DNA of 64,000 nt from positions 62,001 through 126,000 of the forward strand of contig JAUHYI010000001.1 in NCBI GenBank assembly GCA_030426385.1. Direction: 5' to 3'. The stretch comes from Phycisphaerae bacterium. Lineage in GTDB: Bacteria; Planctomycetota; Phycisphaerae; Phycisphaerales; Phycisphaeraceae. The number at the start of each line of letters is the position of its first letter. Within the stretch, counting starts at the first letter, position 1. Positions 56,834-64,000 of this stretch are shown here, piece by piece. The notes beneath the pieces were generated by a model, which was given only the letters and a program-made list of their open reading frames with translations, was not told the DNA's origin and did not search any database. A program made the position numbers and the translations under genes.

Positions 56834-58681
56834 TTAATTCTCGCAAAACCAATCAAAAAACTCGCCGGTGGTTTTTGCATTCGTCTGCTCTCTACACCAA
56901 TCGATGTCGTGAGCTTCGCCATGACCGTCGGCATAAATAAAATTGACATTGCCTTCATGACGCGCCACCACATCCCACGGAGTGGCAGGCCCGGTGGTTA
57001 GAAAACCGTAAGAAATACCGCCCCCCCATTCCGTGCTATACCAAGAGCTGACCCCATCGCCGATTAAACACAACCGCGAAGGCGCCTCAATCGACTCAGG
57101 CTCACGCATGGTGGCGCCGGTGGGCATAGGCCAGACGATCGTTCCGCCGTTCCAACTTAACCCCGGACGCGTAAAACCATTGATCGCGATGTTGTACGTC
57201 GGTCGATTAGGTGTCAAAAGCGTCGTAACCGTATCGTCCGATGGACAATGAAAAATAGACTGAAGGATGACTGATGCGTCGTAAAAAACCGTGGTGACCG
57301 GCACATTCAGATAATGCTGCGAAATAGTTCGCACCCAGGGATTTTCATCACTTGTGCCGCTGGAGTAAACCCAGAATGCTGGAAAAAATCCTTCATCATT
57401 GGCGAATTGATGCAACGCCACCCCGCCTTGACGTTGGTTACTCATGCACAGCGCTCGCTCAGCCGCCCTGCGCGCCGAGCCGAGCACCGGCAACAACATC
57501 GCAATCAGCACGGCAATGATCGAAATGACAACCAGCAGTTCCACGAGCGTAAACCCACCAGGCCGACGATTGCTCTTTTTATCCCGCGGCGGCTTGGGAA
57601 GACTCGACAACGAGGGAGCCACCGCATCATTCGATGACGCTGGCGCCTGAGTTGACTGGCGAACGATTAACGATGCCGTGGTCATCGAACTTGTCGGTTC
57701 CAGCGACGGCTCTTTAAGGATTTCATGCAAGCGACGAATCGCCAACTTACCCAGCGCAACGCGCCCCGCATCAACCACCGTCATGGGTGGATCGGTCACG
57801 GTCATCGCATACGTATTGTCAAACCCGGCAATACTGACTTGACCTGGCACATCGACACCCAGTTGCTTAAACACCTCAAGCGTGGAACCAGATAACGCCG
57901 AACTGGCCGTAAACACCGCCGTGATTGGCGATGGACCAGCCATGCCTGCCTTCAGAAATTCGTAGAGGTTGTCTCGGTCCGGATCGCAGATTTCATGATC
58001 GCTCACACTAAAACCCGCAGACATCATGGCGTTGGCATATCCGCAATATCGCACACGATAAAACTCATGACTCGAAACACAGCCCACATACGCGATGCGA
58101 CGATGCCCCAGATCGAGCAGATGCTTCACCCCCAAATACGAGCCACCGAGATTGTCGCCGTGAACCAATGAAATCGGGCAGCCACCTAACGGGAACTCAC
58201 CCAACGCGACCGCCGGAATCTGTTGCTCGTGAATAAAATCATACACCTCCATTGGAATGTCACCGGCAAGAACCCATCCATTGATCGTGCCGGTAGAGCG
58301 CCTTAGATGGTCGATGATACGATCGGCATCACCCAATCCGCAGGACAAGCTGAACTGAATATTGCGTTCGTGCGAAATTTCCTCAATACCCTCAAGCACA
58401 TCGGCATACCAGGAATCAGGTTTTCGCACGAGCCGGCCCACGCCGCTTGGATGCAGCAATGCCACATTGGTCAAATTGCGATGCCCGCGACGCATATGCG
58501 AATTCAGGGCCGCGTGATTGATGTAATTACATTTTGCCGCCGCCTCCCACACGCGCTCGCTGGTTTCACGAGAAAAGCGACCCGCATCCCGCTGATTGAG
58601 GACCTGCGACGCCGTGCTAGTGGAGACACCGGCAAACTCAGCAACCGTGGAAAGCGTGGTTTTGGAGGACACCTTTTTCAT
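56834..58681 (-). CDS. LacI-family regulator fused to a prepilin-type (H-X9-DG) protein
   Basis: A single 615-codon frame. Residues 1-65 are a LacI HTH (TTLSTVAEFAGVSTSTASQV, LNQRDAGRFSRETSERVWEA). Residues about 70-345 form the ligand domain (NVALLHPSGVGRLVRKPDSW, HRRIAYVGCVSSHEFYRVRY, VSIAGFDNTYAMTVTDPPMT, ending SLIVRQST as LacI proteins do). A 30-residue polar linker rich in Ser, Pro, Lys and Arg follows. Then G376/F377 begins [20 protein letters not shown] with Glu at +5, and a pseudopilin domain follows with an intact H-X9-DG near residue 575. No ATG exists between the halves; only GTG/TTG codons in the linker could allow internal initiation. The HTH would stay cytoplasmic and the pilin domain would lie outside. 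It has its own consensus promoter with an inverted repeat. Confidence 0.9.
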   Translation of the reverse strand: MKKVSSKTTLSTVAEFAGVSTSTASQVLNQRDAGRFSRETSERVWEAAAKCNYINHAALNSHMRRGHRNLTNVALLHPSGVGRLVRKPDSWYADVLEGIEEISHERNIQFSLSCGLGDADRIIDHLRRSTGTINGWVLAGDIPMEVYDFIHEQQIPAVALGEFPLGGCPISLVHGDNLGGSYLGVKHLLDLGHRRIAYVGCVSSHEFYRVRYCGYANAMMSAGFSVSDHEICDPDRDNLYEFLKAGMAGPSPITAVFTASSALSGSTLEVFKQLGVDVPGQVSIAGFDNTYAMTVTDPPMTVVDAGRVALGKLAIRRLHEILKEPSLEPTSSMTTASLIVRQSTQAPASSNDAVAPSLSSLPKPPRDKKSNRRPGGFTLVELLVVISIIAVLIAMLLPVLGSARRAAERALCMSNQRQGGVALHQFANDEGFFPAFWVYSSGTSDENPWVRTISQHYLNVPVTTVFYDASVILQSIFHCPSDDTVTTLLTPNRPTYNIAINGFTRPGLSWNGGTIVWPMPTGATMREPESIEAPSRLCLIGDGVSSWYSTEWGGGISYGFLTTGPATPWDVVARHEGNVNFIYADGHGEAHDIDWCREQTNAKTTGEFFDWFCEN

Positions 58682-58734
58682 AGATCACTGACAGGCAAAA
58701 GATGAGCAAAAAAAACAAAGAACTGGATATTAGT

Positions 58735-58757
58735 AAAACATTATAGTAAAATGTTTT
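58735..58757. promoter_or_regulatory. Inverted repeat operator candidate upstream of the LacI-prepilin gene
   Basis: AAAACATT (58735-58742) and AATGTTTT (58750-58757) are perfect complements 7 bp apart. They cover the -10 and part of the spacer of the gene's promoter. TAGTAAAA also repeats directly at 58731 and 58744. Confidence 0.65.
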
Positions 58758-58767
58758 CGCATGTCAA
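58740..58767 (-). promoter_or_regulatory. Consensus sigma-70-type promoter of the LacI-prepilin gene
   Basis: On the - strand TTGACA (58767-58762), 16-bp spacer, TATAAT (58745-58740): both hexamers match the consensus exactly. The predicted start near 58733 gives a leader of about 50 nt to the ATG at 58681. Confidence 0.78.
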
Positions 58768-58882
58768 CACCCAAGCCAATCCGACCAGCCCTTCCGACAG
58801 AACCATCCACGCAAGTCATGATTTAGAAATCGTTTACACGAATCCCCCAAACCGGGCATGACGGCAGCCCAGTTGCGTAAAA

Positions 58883-60841
58883 ATGAAATGGAACACCGCC
58901 ACAATGAGTTTGTTTTCTTCTGTAATCTGCTATCCGAACCTTTTAAATTTCGAGCTGACCGAAACGAATATCGCCAGGTTCATGCACCATCTAGCCGACA
59001 CCGGCGTCACCCATGTACAGATCAATCATCTGCCTGATCTGATGCATCCGGAACTGCTCAACCAGCCGGACAACGTGTATCTATGGTTTGCCAACTTCGG
59101 CCCAACGTTGGATATGTATTTTTCAAGCGATTTGAATCGCGGGCTATACCCGGAAACCTATCTCGACCGCAATCGCCAGACGCTACTTCGTTTTGCAAAA
59201 ATCGCCAGAGCAGAGGGACTCAAACCGGTTTTATATTTCAGCGAACCGCGCTTTGTGCCCGAACGATTTTACGACCGCCATCCAATGCTGCGCGGTGCCC
59301 GCGTTGATAATCCGCGCATCAGCCGACAACCGCTTTATTCCCTGTGTCTGGATCACGAACCGGTTCAACAACATTACCGGCAAATGATGGCCAAGCTGAT
59401 GGAATGCATTCCCGACCTATCGATGGCAACACTTTTCACCAGCGACAGCGGCGCGGGATTCGAATACAACCCCGAACTGTACTCCGGGCCTAATGGTGCT
59501 CGCGCGGACACGACCATCTCACTTGAAACACGAGTGCTGCGCTTCATCAACTGCATTGGCGAGCCGGCACGAGCAGTCAATCCCGCGTTTACGTTTAACC
59601 TCACATCCGGATTTCTGCCCGAAGATCGAGAGAAGATTCTCAATCAAGCCCCCGACTGGGTGAATGGTTCTGTTTACGGCTTGTACGACTGGGTAGGTGG
59701 CTTGGAAGAGTTCTGGGGATACTACCAATCAATTTCGTGCAGCGATGGACCGATCTGGCCGATCGAGAAACTCGATCGCACTGCCGCGCGGGACTGGCGT
59801 GTTCAAGACATGCAAAAGCGCTTCACCGTGGCCGCCACGAAAGGGAGAAGCCCGATTGTGCACGCCCAAATTCCCGGCCACGATTATCCACGACCCTTGC
59901 GCTATACGCCGCATCCCTACGAAACGATTCGCGTGATCCGGACGATCGCCGACATGGGTGCTACACGCATAGCCGCATGGGGCGTGAATAACCCACCCGA
60001 ACTGGTTCGATGCGATGTGAATCGCGAGGCCATGAAATGCGCATTAACTGATCAGCAAAGCACACCCGAGGCGATAGTCGAACAGATTGCGTCAAACTAT
60101 TTAAATGATTTTCACAGCGATAACGATGGCGATGGTCCCGCACGCCCCGCCGACGACAAAACCATCGCAGCCCTGTGCAAAGCATGGCGTCAATGCAATG
60201 ACGCCTGGGAAACGCGGCCGGTGTGGCGACCCGGTGGCTTGGAAAAAAAATTACTGGTCTGCCCATTGGTTCCCGATTTCAATCGGTTGTCCCGCGATGA
60301 ACTGGACTACTATCTGACCATTGCGTTGGAAGATCAAATGAAAATTCGCGGCGTGGGTTCACATATTCCCACCGAATCAGATGAACGCAAACGCGATTAC
60401 GTCATCAATGAAATCTACGACAAAATAACATTGCCCACATTGGATGACGCAGCCAACACTCTTGAGAAAGCGATCGATGCGGTGTCCGATTCGCAGCACA
60501 AACAGGTTCTCCGCGAACAGGCCGATCATATTCGCCTAGCCTGGTTGTATCAGCGTGCATGTCGGAATTGGTACGAGGCCGGTCGACATCTACGCCCCGG
60601 CGATTCACCCGGCCAAGGACGCACGATGCCACAAATCATTGACGACGAAATCGAAACAACACGACAGACACTTGAGCTGATTAGCAGCAACCCGGATCAA
60701 TTTTTTCGCATCATGCCCTGGGACGGCATGACACATGAAATCGGCCCGGACATCCTGAACCAACTCAAGGCCCGCATGGTGGTCATGCAAAACCATCGCA
60801 ACGACACATCCGTAATTCACGTCTATCGATTCCGCCACTAA
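58883..60841 (+). CDS. TIM-barrel-like protein of unknown function
   Basis: A 652-residue protein divergent from the LacI-prepilin gene. No signal peptide and no clear ribosome binding site are visible; the ATG at 58883 is used, and the next Met (58904) is possible. The first 400 residues look like a (beta/alpha)8 barrel of the GH20/GH67 alpha-glucuronidase style (LLRFAKIARAEGLKPVLYFS, MATLFTSDSGAGFEYNPELY, YGLYDWVGGLEEFWGYYQSI). The C-terminal 230 residues are helical (ERKRDYVINEIYDKITLPTL, DTLRLAW-like helices). It may be an intracellular glycosidase of the locus C pathway. No family is claimed. Confidence 0.75.
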   Translation: MKWNTATMSLFSSVICYPNLLNFELTETNIARFMHHLADTGVTHVQINHLPDLMHPELLNQPDNVYLWFANFGPTLDMYFSSDLNRGLYPETYLDRNRQTLLRFAKIARAEGLKPVLYFSEPRFVPERFYDRHPMLRGARVDNPRISRQPLYSLCLDHEPVQQHYRQMMAKLMECIPDLSMATLFTSDSGAGFEYNPELYSGPNGARADTTISLETRVLRFINCIGEPARAVNPAFTFNLTSGFLPEDREKILNQAPDWVNGSVYGLYDWVGGLEEFWGYYQSISCSDGPIWPIEKLDRTAARDWRVQDMQKRFTVAATKGRSPIVHAQIPGHDYPRPLRYTPHPYETIRVIRTIADMGATRIAAWGVNNPPELVRCDVNREAMKCALTDQQSTPEAIVEQIASNYLNDFHSDNDGDGPARPADDKTIAALCKAWRQCNDAWETRPVWRPGGLEKKLLVCPLVPDFNRLSRDELDYYLTIALEDQMKIRGVGSHIPTESDERKRDYVINEIYDKITLPTLDDAANTLEKAIDAVSDSQHKQVLREQADHIRLAWLYQRACRNWYEAGRHLRPGDSPGQGRTMPQIIDDEIETTRQTLELISSNPDQFFRIMPWDGMTHEIGPDILNQLKARMVVMQNHRNDTSVIHVYRFRH

Positions 60842-61017
60842 CACAGAGAAAAACCAGACGATATATGATCCCGATTTTCGGACGTGCTTAACAACATCGC
60901 AACCCGACTTTATGAGCTGTTCAATTGTGTTTTGTTTTTGCGCAGACAGAACGGTAGGACACGAAGGATAAGACTGAAGCCGTTGCACTGCGGTCGTTAC
61001 CCGTCAGGAGTAACACC

Positions 61018-61725
61018 TTAAAAAATCAGGCGATGGTATTCGTTGATGTTATGAAAATCCAAATAAGTAAACGGAGCTGTTGCGGATAACTCGGGGTTGC
61101 TAAGGATGCCGGGATAGTTGTAGCGACAAACGGCAACCCCCCAGCTTTCCCCAACAGGGCAACGAGACCGCTGAAAGGTTTTCCATGGGATTAGGATGTC
61201 TGTTGCCCAGGAAGTTGAGGCGGCTACAACTTGGTACTGGGTATGAGAATCACGAGCGTACATATGCTCCCATGTATACTGATTGGCCATCATCCCATCC
61301 CGATCAGGAATACAAAGGTCCATCATCAAGCCGTTGGGAGAAAGATGGATTTCCCAATACTCTGAGCCACCTTGGGGGTGTATAAAAAACTCAACCACCG
61401 AGCCTAATTTAAATAGCTTCTGATCATTCCGACTTGCGGTCGTGTAAGGCTGGTTCTCATTAAACCAACTGTAAAAACGCAGCCCCTGCTCGCAGTGAGC
61501 CACGAACGCGTACCCTTCCTTCTGGGGCATTTTTCCGCACCAGTACTGAGCAAGCGATAAGGGAGTAATCCCCGCATAAGTATTAGGATTGGATACGCCA
61601 GCACGTTCGAGATTAGGGTCAATACAAGTAGAATTGATTATCTTTTTATCCATGGATTCGATAGCGGCTTCATGATGGATTTCGCGACGGAGAAGACGAG
61701 TCCTGCCCCACATAGCCCCAGTCAT
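61018..61725 (-). CDS. Stand-alone CBM9-like protein
   Basis: About 235 residues. The ATG at 61725 was chosen; a GTG at 61734 and an ATG at 61653 are alternatives. No signal peptide is visible. The protein reads as a single family 9 carbohydrate-binding-like sandwich: GYAFVAHCEQGLRFYSWFNE, KLGSVVEFFIHPQGGSEYWE, IHLSPNGLMMDLCIPDRDG and the closing ATDILIPWKTFQRSRCPVGE, WGVAVCRYNY. Such proteins are frequent as free cytoplasmic proteins in Planctomycetota and Lentisphaerota, with unknown role. It is flanked by gaps of about 150-180 bp on both sides and appears monocistronic. Nothing suggests an enzyme. Confidence 0.8.
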   Translation of the reverse strand: MTGAMWGRTRLLRREIHHEAAIESMDKKIINSTCIDPNLERAGVSNPNTYAGITPLSLAQYWCGKMPQKEGYAFVAHCEQGLRFYSWFNENQPYTTASRNDQKLFKLGSVVEFFIHPQGGSEYWEIHLSPNGLMMDLCIPDRDGMMANQYTWEHMYARDSHTQYQVVAASTSWATDILIPWKTFQRSRCPVGESWGVAVCRYNYPGILSNPELSATAPFTYLDFHNINEYHRLIF

Positions 61726-61882
61726 AACAAGCACTCTAACATATCATTTTACCGCCGTGCCCTGCCCCCACCAATTGCCAAACACTCATACGCAAACCCA
61801 TCAATCGATGACCAATAGACAAACGCATTACCCATCAACGCCTACGGATTTGGGTGAAACCACATGCCTTAAACGCGACCGA

Positions 61883-62500
61883 CTATTCATAGATCACGAC
61901 CAGAAATGCCGTCGCCACACTACGACCGCAGTTTTCAATAGCGTGTTGGATATCCGCCGCGTAGTGTGCCGAGTCGCCGGGGCCGAGCTTGGTGATTTCT
62001 TCTCCGGAAGTCACACGAATGTTGCCACGCTGAACGGTCAGAAACTCACGCGTGCCTTGGAAGTGAGCACTACTGTTGAGAACTCCAGCAGGCCGTAGAA
62101 CTAATTCGTAAAACTCAACGTCTTTCTCCAGATGCAACGGCGAAAGTGTGCGGATGCGACAGTGTTGATCCGAGCGATAGTGATACGTCTGATCGTCTGC
62201 ACGAATGACTTTAATATTGGCGGCAGCTTGAAACGTGTTGAGCATCTGGCCCAGCGACAAATTGAATGCCTGAGCAATACGATCAGCCACCGCAAGTGTT
62301 GGGTTCACCTTGGCGTGCTCAATCTGGTTGAGCATCGACCGACTTACACCACAAGCAGCGGACAACTCTGCCAAGGACCAGCCTCGTTTTTTTCGGAGCC
62401 TGCTTACCTCTTCACATAAGGCCTGGGTGACTGGATCCAGGACAGCTGGGTCCTGGCTGGCAGAATCATCGTCGGGGGTGGTCGTTTTTGATTTGGCCAT
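61883..62500 (-). CDS. XRE-family HTH regulator with C-terminal cupin
   Basis: A 205-residue regulator. The ATG at 62500 follows GCGAGG. Residues about 30-85 are a Cro/C1-type HTH ([40 protein letters not shown]). Residues about 110-205 are a cupin_2 sensor ([40 protein letters not shown]). The family includes regulators of amino-acid and polyamine catabolism. It is divergent from tdh-kbl, with a 17-bp palindrome between them, and probably controls threonine catabolism in response to a small ligand bound by the cupin. Confidence 0.93.
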   Translation of the reverse strand: MAKSKTTTPDDDSASQDPAVLDPVTQALCEEVSRLRKKRGWSLAELSAACGVSRSMLNQIEHAKVNPTLAVADRIAQAFNLSLGQMLNTFQAAANIKVIRADDQTYHYRSDQHCRIRTLSPLHLEKDVEFYELVLRPAGVLNSSAHFQGTREFLTVQRGNIRVTSGEEITKLGPGDSAHYAADIQHAIENCGRSVATAFLVVIYE

Positions 62501-62528
62501 AAAAACCTCGCTCGAATTATCCATTATA

Positions 62529-62545
62529 CAATACAAATTGTATTG
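62529..62545. promoter_or_regulatory. Perfect 17-bp palindrome in the XRE/tdh divergent region
   Basis: CAATACAA-A-TTGTATTG, perfect arms of 8 bp about one central base. It is adjacent to a TATAAT on the - strand (62528-62523) and overlaps the TTGCAA -35 of the + strand promoter, so one bound dimer could control both genes. It is the best candidate operator for the XRE regulator. Confidence 0.75.
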
Positions 62546-62571
62546 CAAAAGGCACGGACCGTGTTTATTAT
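62543..62571 (+). promoter_or_regulatory. Promoter candidate of the tdh-kbl operon
   Basis: TTGCAA (62543-62548), 17-bp spacer, TATTAT (62566-62571). The -35 matches the consensus 4/6 and the -10 matches 5/6. The -35 overlaps the 17-bp palindrome. The predicted start is near 62579 with a 37-nt leader. Confidence 0.6.
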
Positions 62572-62615
62572 ATAAATCGCACGTACTTTTTACTACACAT
62601 CCAGCAGGTGTTTAT

Positions 62616-63656
62616 ATGCAGAAAATAAAGGCTTTGGTCAAATCGGCGGCTGAACCGGGGCTTTGGCTGGAAGACGTCCCGATGCCCGAGATCGGCATCA
62701 ATGATGTGCTCATTGAGATTTTGCGCACCGGTATCTGCGGGACAGATGTGCACATCTACAACTGGGATCAGTGGGCCCAACAAACCATCCCGGTGCCCAT
62801 GGTGGTCGGCCATGAATTCGTGGGCAGGATCGTGGATGTCGGCTCCAATGTGCATGATTTTTCGGTCGGCGATGTGGTCAGCGGCGAAGGCCATGTGGTC
62901 TGCGGTCGTTGTCGCAACTGCCTGGCTGGGCGACGACATCTGTGCAAGGACACCATGGGTATCGGCGTCAATCGACCTGGCGCGTTTGCTGAATATTTGA
63001 GTTTGCCGCAGACCAATGTCTGGCTCCATCAACCTGAAATCCCGCGCGACGTGCAGGCTATTTTTGATCCCTTTGGCAACGCGGTGCATACCGCCTTGGA
63101 ATTCGATGTGTTAGGCGAAGACGTGTTGATCACAGGCGCGGGCCCGATTGGCATCATGGCTGCAGCCGTGGTGCGCCATGCCGGGGCACGCCACGTGGTC
63201 ATCACCGATGTAAATCCCTATCGCCTGGAACTGGCAAAAAAAATGGGGACCGTCCATGCGATAGACATTCGGACACAAAGCCTTTCGGAAGTTCAACGCC
63301 AATTAAAAATGAAAGAAGGGTTTGATGTCGGCTTGGAAATGTCCGGCAACGCACAGGCGTTTCGCGACATGATTAACAACATGTGTCATGGAGGTAAGAT
63401 CGCACTGTTGGGTATTCCCGAAAAGGAGATTGCGATCGATTGGAACCATGTGGTGTTCAATATGCTCACCATCCGCGGAATCTATGGCCGAGAGATGTAC
63501 GAGACATGGTACAAAATGACAGCGATGTTACAGTCAGGCCTCGACATCATGCCGGTGATCACGCATCGCCTGGATTACACTGATTTTCAAGAGGGTTTTG
63601 ACGCGATACGTAGTGGGCAATCGGGAAAAATTATTCTCAATTGGAAGGAAAAATAA
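62616..63656 (+). CDS. tdh: L-threonine 3-dehydrogenase
   Basis: A 346-residue zinc MDR enzyme that oxidises L-threonine to 2-amino-3-ketobutyrate with NAD+, the first step of threonine breakdown to glycine and acetyl-CoA. Visible features: [17 protein letters not shown] with the catalytic zinc Cys and the Tdh-type insert, [13 protein letters not shown], the structural zinc lobe with four Cys ([17 protein letters not shown]), and [20 protein letters not shown] as the NAD motif. The length matches E. coli Tdh. The ATG at 62616 follows AGGTG. It is followed after 3 bp by kbl, and its function is well supported by this pairing. Confidence 0.97.
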   Translation: MQKIKALVKSAAEPGLWLEDVPMPEIGINDVLIEILRTGICGTDVHIYNWDQWAQQTIPVPMVVGHEFVGRIVDVGSNVHDFSVGDVVSGEGHVVCGRCRNCLAGRRHLCKDTMGIGVNRPGAFAEYLSLPQTNVWLHQPEIPRDVQAIFDPFGNAVHTALEFDVLGEDVLITGAGPIGIMAAAVVRHAGARHVVITDVNPYRLELAKKMGTVHAIDIRTQSLSEVQRQLKMKEGFDVGLEMSGNAQAFRDMINNMCHGGKIALLGIPEKEIAIDWNHVVFNMLTIRGIYGREMYETWYKMTAMLQSGLDIMPVITHRLDYTDFQEGFDAIRSGQSGKIILNWKEK

Positions 63657-63659
63657 AAC

Positions 63660-64000
63660 ATGTTCAATCATGCAGCGCCAATTATTCAATCGCAACTCGA
63701 TGAAATTCGTAAAGCAGGTCTCTATAAATCCGAGCGCATGATTACATGCCCGCAACGAGCACATGTATCTGTCAATACACCTGACGATCACGTGTTGAAC
63801 ATGTGTGCCAACAACTATTTGGGCTTGGCAAACGATTCGCGTGTCATCGATGCAGCCAAGCAATCGCTGGATGCATGGGGATTCGGCATGGCATCGGTGC
63901 GATTCATTTGTGGTACGCAGCAACCGCATAACCAGCTTGAAAATATGCTGAGCAGGTTTCTCGGCATGGATGACACGATTCTGTATTCGTCCTGTTTCGA
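63660..64000 (+). CDS. kbl: Glycine C-acetyltransferase (2-amino-3-ketobutyrate CoA ligase), 3' truncated
   Basis: The first 113 codons of a PLP-dependent alpha-oxoamine synthase, cut by the window end. The ATG at 63660 follows GGAAGGA, 3 bp after tdh. The N-terminus [20 protein letters not shown] and then [40 protein letters not shown] match Kbl closely, the latter being the hallmark of the family. It converts 2-amino-3-ketobutyrate and CoA to glycine and acetyl-CoA, completing the pathway that tdh begins. The PLP lysine lies beyond the window. Confidence 0.95.
   Translation, partial: MFNHAAPIIQSQLDEIRKAGLYKSERMITCPQRAHVSVNTPDDHVLNMCANNYLGLANDSRVIDAAKQSLDAWGFGMASVRFICGTQQPHNQLENMLSRFLGMDDTILYSSCF

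Noticed and set aside
1-64000. CRISPR array, tRNA, rRNA, insertion sequence or prophage
   Set aside because: No regularly spaced repeats, cloverleaf-like segments, transposase or integrase motifs, or phage structural proteins were seen on either strand.

Overview
The window comes from a free-living bacterium of the PVC superphylum, most likely Planctomycetota of the Phycisphaerae type. The evidence is the combination of three PEP-CTERM sorted proteins (tails with VPEPGS, VPEPSA and IPEPAA, then a hydrophobic stretch and a basic end), three prepilin-type proteins with an FTLVELLVVIS or [11 protein letters not shown] leader and DG(H) signatures, several sulfatases, very large secreted CBM9/beta-galactosidase-like proteins, and operons of Gfo/Idh/MocA, enolase-superfamily and creatininase-like enzymes. 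Lentisphaerota or Kiritimatiellota remain possible. No rRNA, tRNA, CRISPR, integrase or transposase was seen, and no transporter of any family is encoded.

Layout. 1-7186 (+): the end of one large protein and a complete 1991-residue multidomain secreted protein. 7455-22816 (-), locus A: GntR-type regulator, PEP-CTERM lectin-like protein, prepilin-type protein, then a CBM9-type glycosidase-like protein, a GH43-like propeller, a DUF6259-like glycosidase, a TolB-like propeller and two sulfatases. This looks like breakdown of a sulfated glycan. 23047-26156: an AraC regulator divergent from two MDR dehydrogenases. 26589-38115 (-), locus B: GntR-type regulator, PEP-CTERM protein, prepilin-type protein, propeller glycosidase, GH42-like giant and an AAC(3)-ceramidase fusion. 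The locus B regulator is divergent from a Gfo/Idh/MocA oxidoreductase and a PhyH dioxygenase (38273-40262, +). 40771-58681 (-), locus C: a LacI-type regulator fused to a prepilin-type protein, a PEP-CTERM protein, a ThuA-like/PHP-like secreted protein, creatininase, SDR, a truncated SMP-30-like remnant, an MR/MLE dehydratase-like enzyme, three proteins of carbohydrate-lyase or propeller type, a Gfo/Idh/MocA oxidoreductase and an alpha/alpha-toroid enzyme. Most genes from the ThuA-like one down overlap by 1-4 nt. 58883-64000: a TIM-barrel-like hypothetical protein, a stand-alone CBM9-like protein, an XRE-cupin regulator and the divergent tdh-kbl threonine catabolism operon, which is cut by the window end.

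The main observation is that loci A, B and C all begin with the same trio: a ligand-binding regulator, a PEP-CTERM concanavalin-like protein and a prepilin-type protein. In locus C the regulator and the prepilin-type protein are one polypeptide with the prepilin cleavage motif at residues 376/377, which would place a DNA-binding protein on the cytoplasmic side of a prepilin peptidase site. My inference is that this trio is a sensing, surface-binding and regulatory cassette that replaces SusC/SusD-type functions for glycan loci in this lineage.

Promoters and operators readable by eye support local autoregulation. Both divergent sides of the locus B regulator carry a TTATCCGGATAA palindrome over a -10 element. 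The locus C regulator has a TTGACA-N16-TATAAT promoter with an inverted repeat inside it. The XRE/tdh divergent region carries a perfect 17-bp palindrome.
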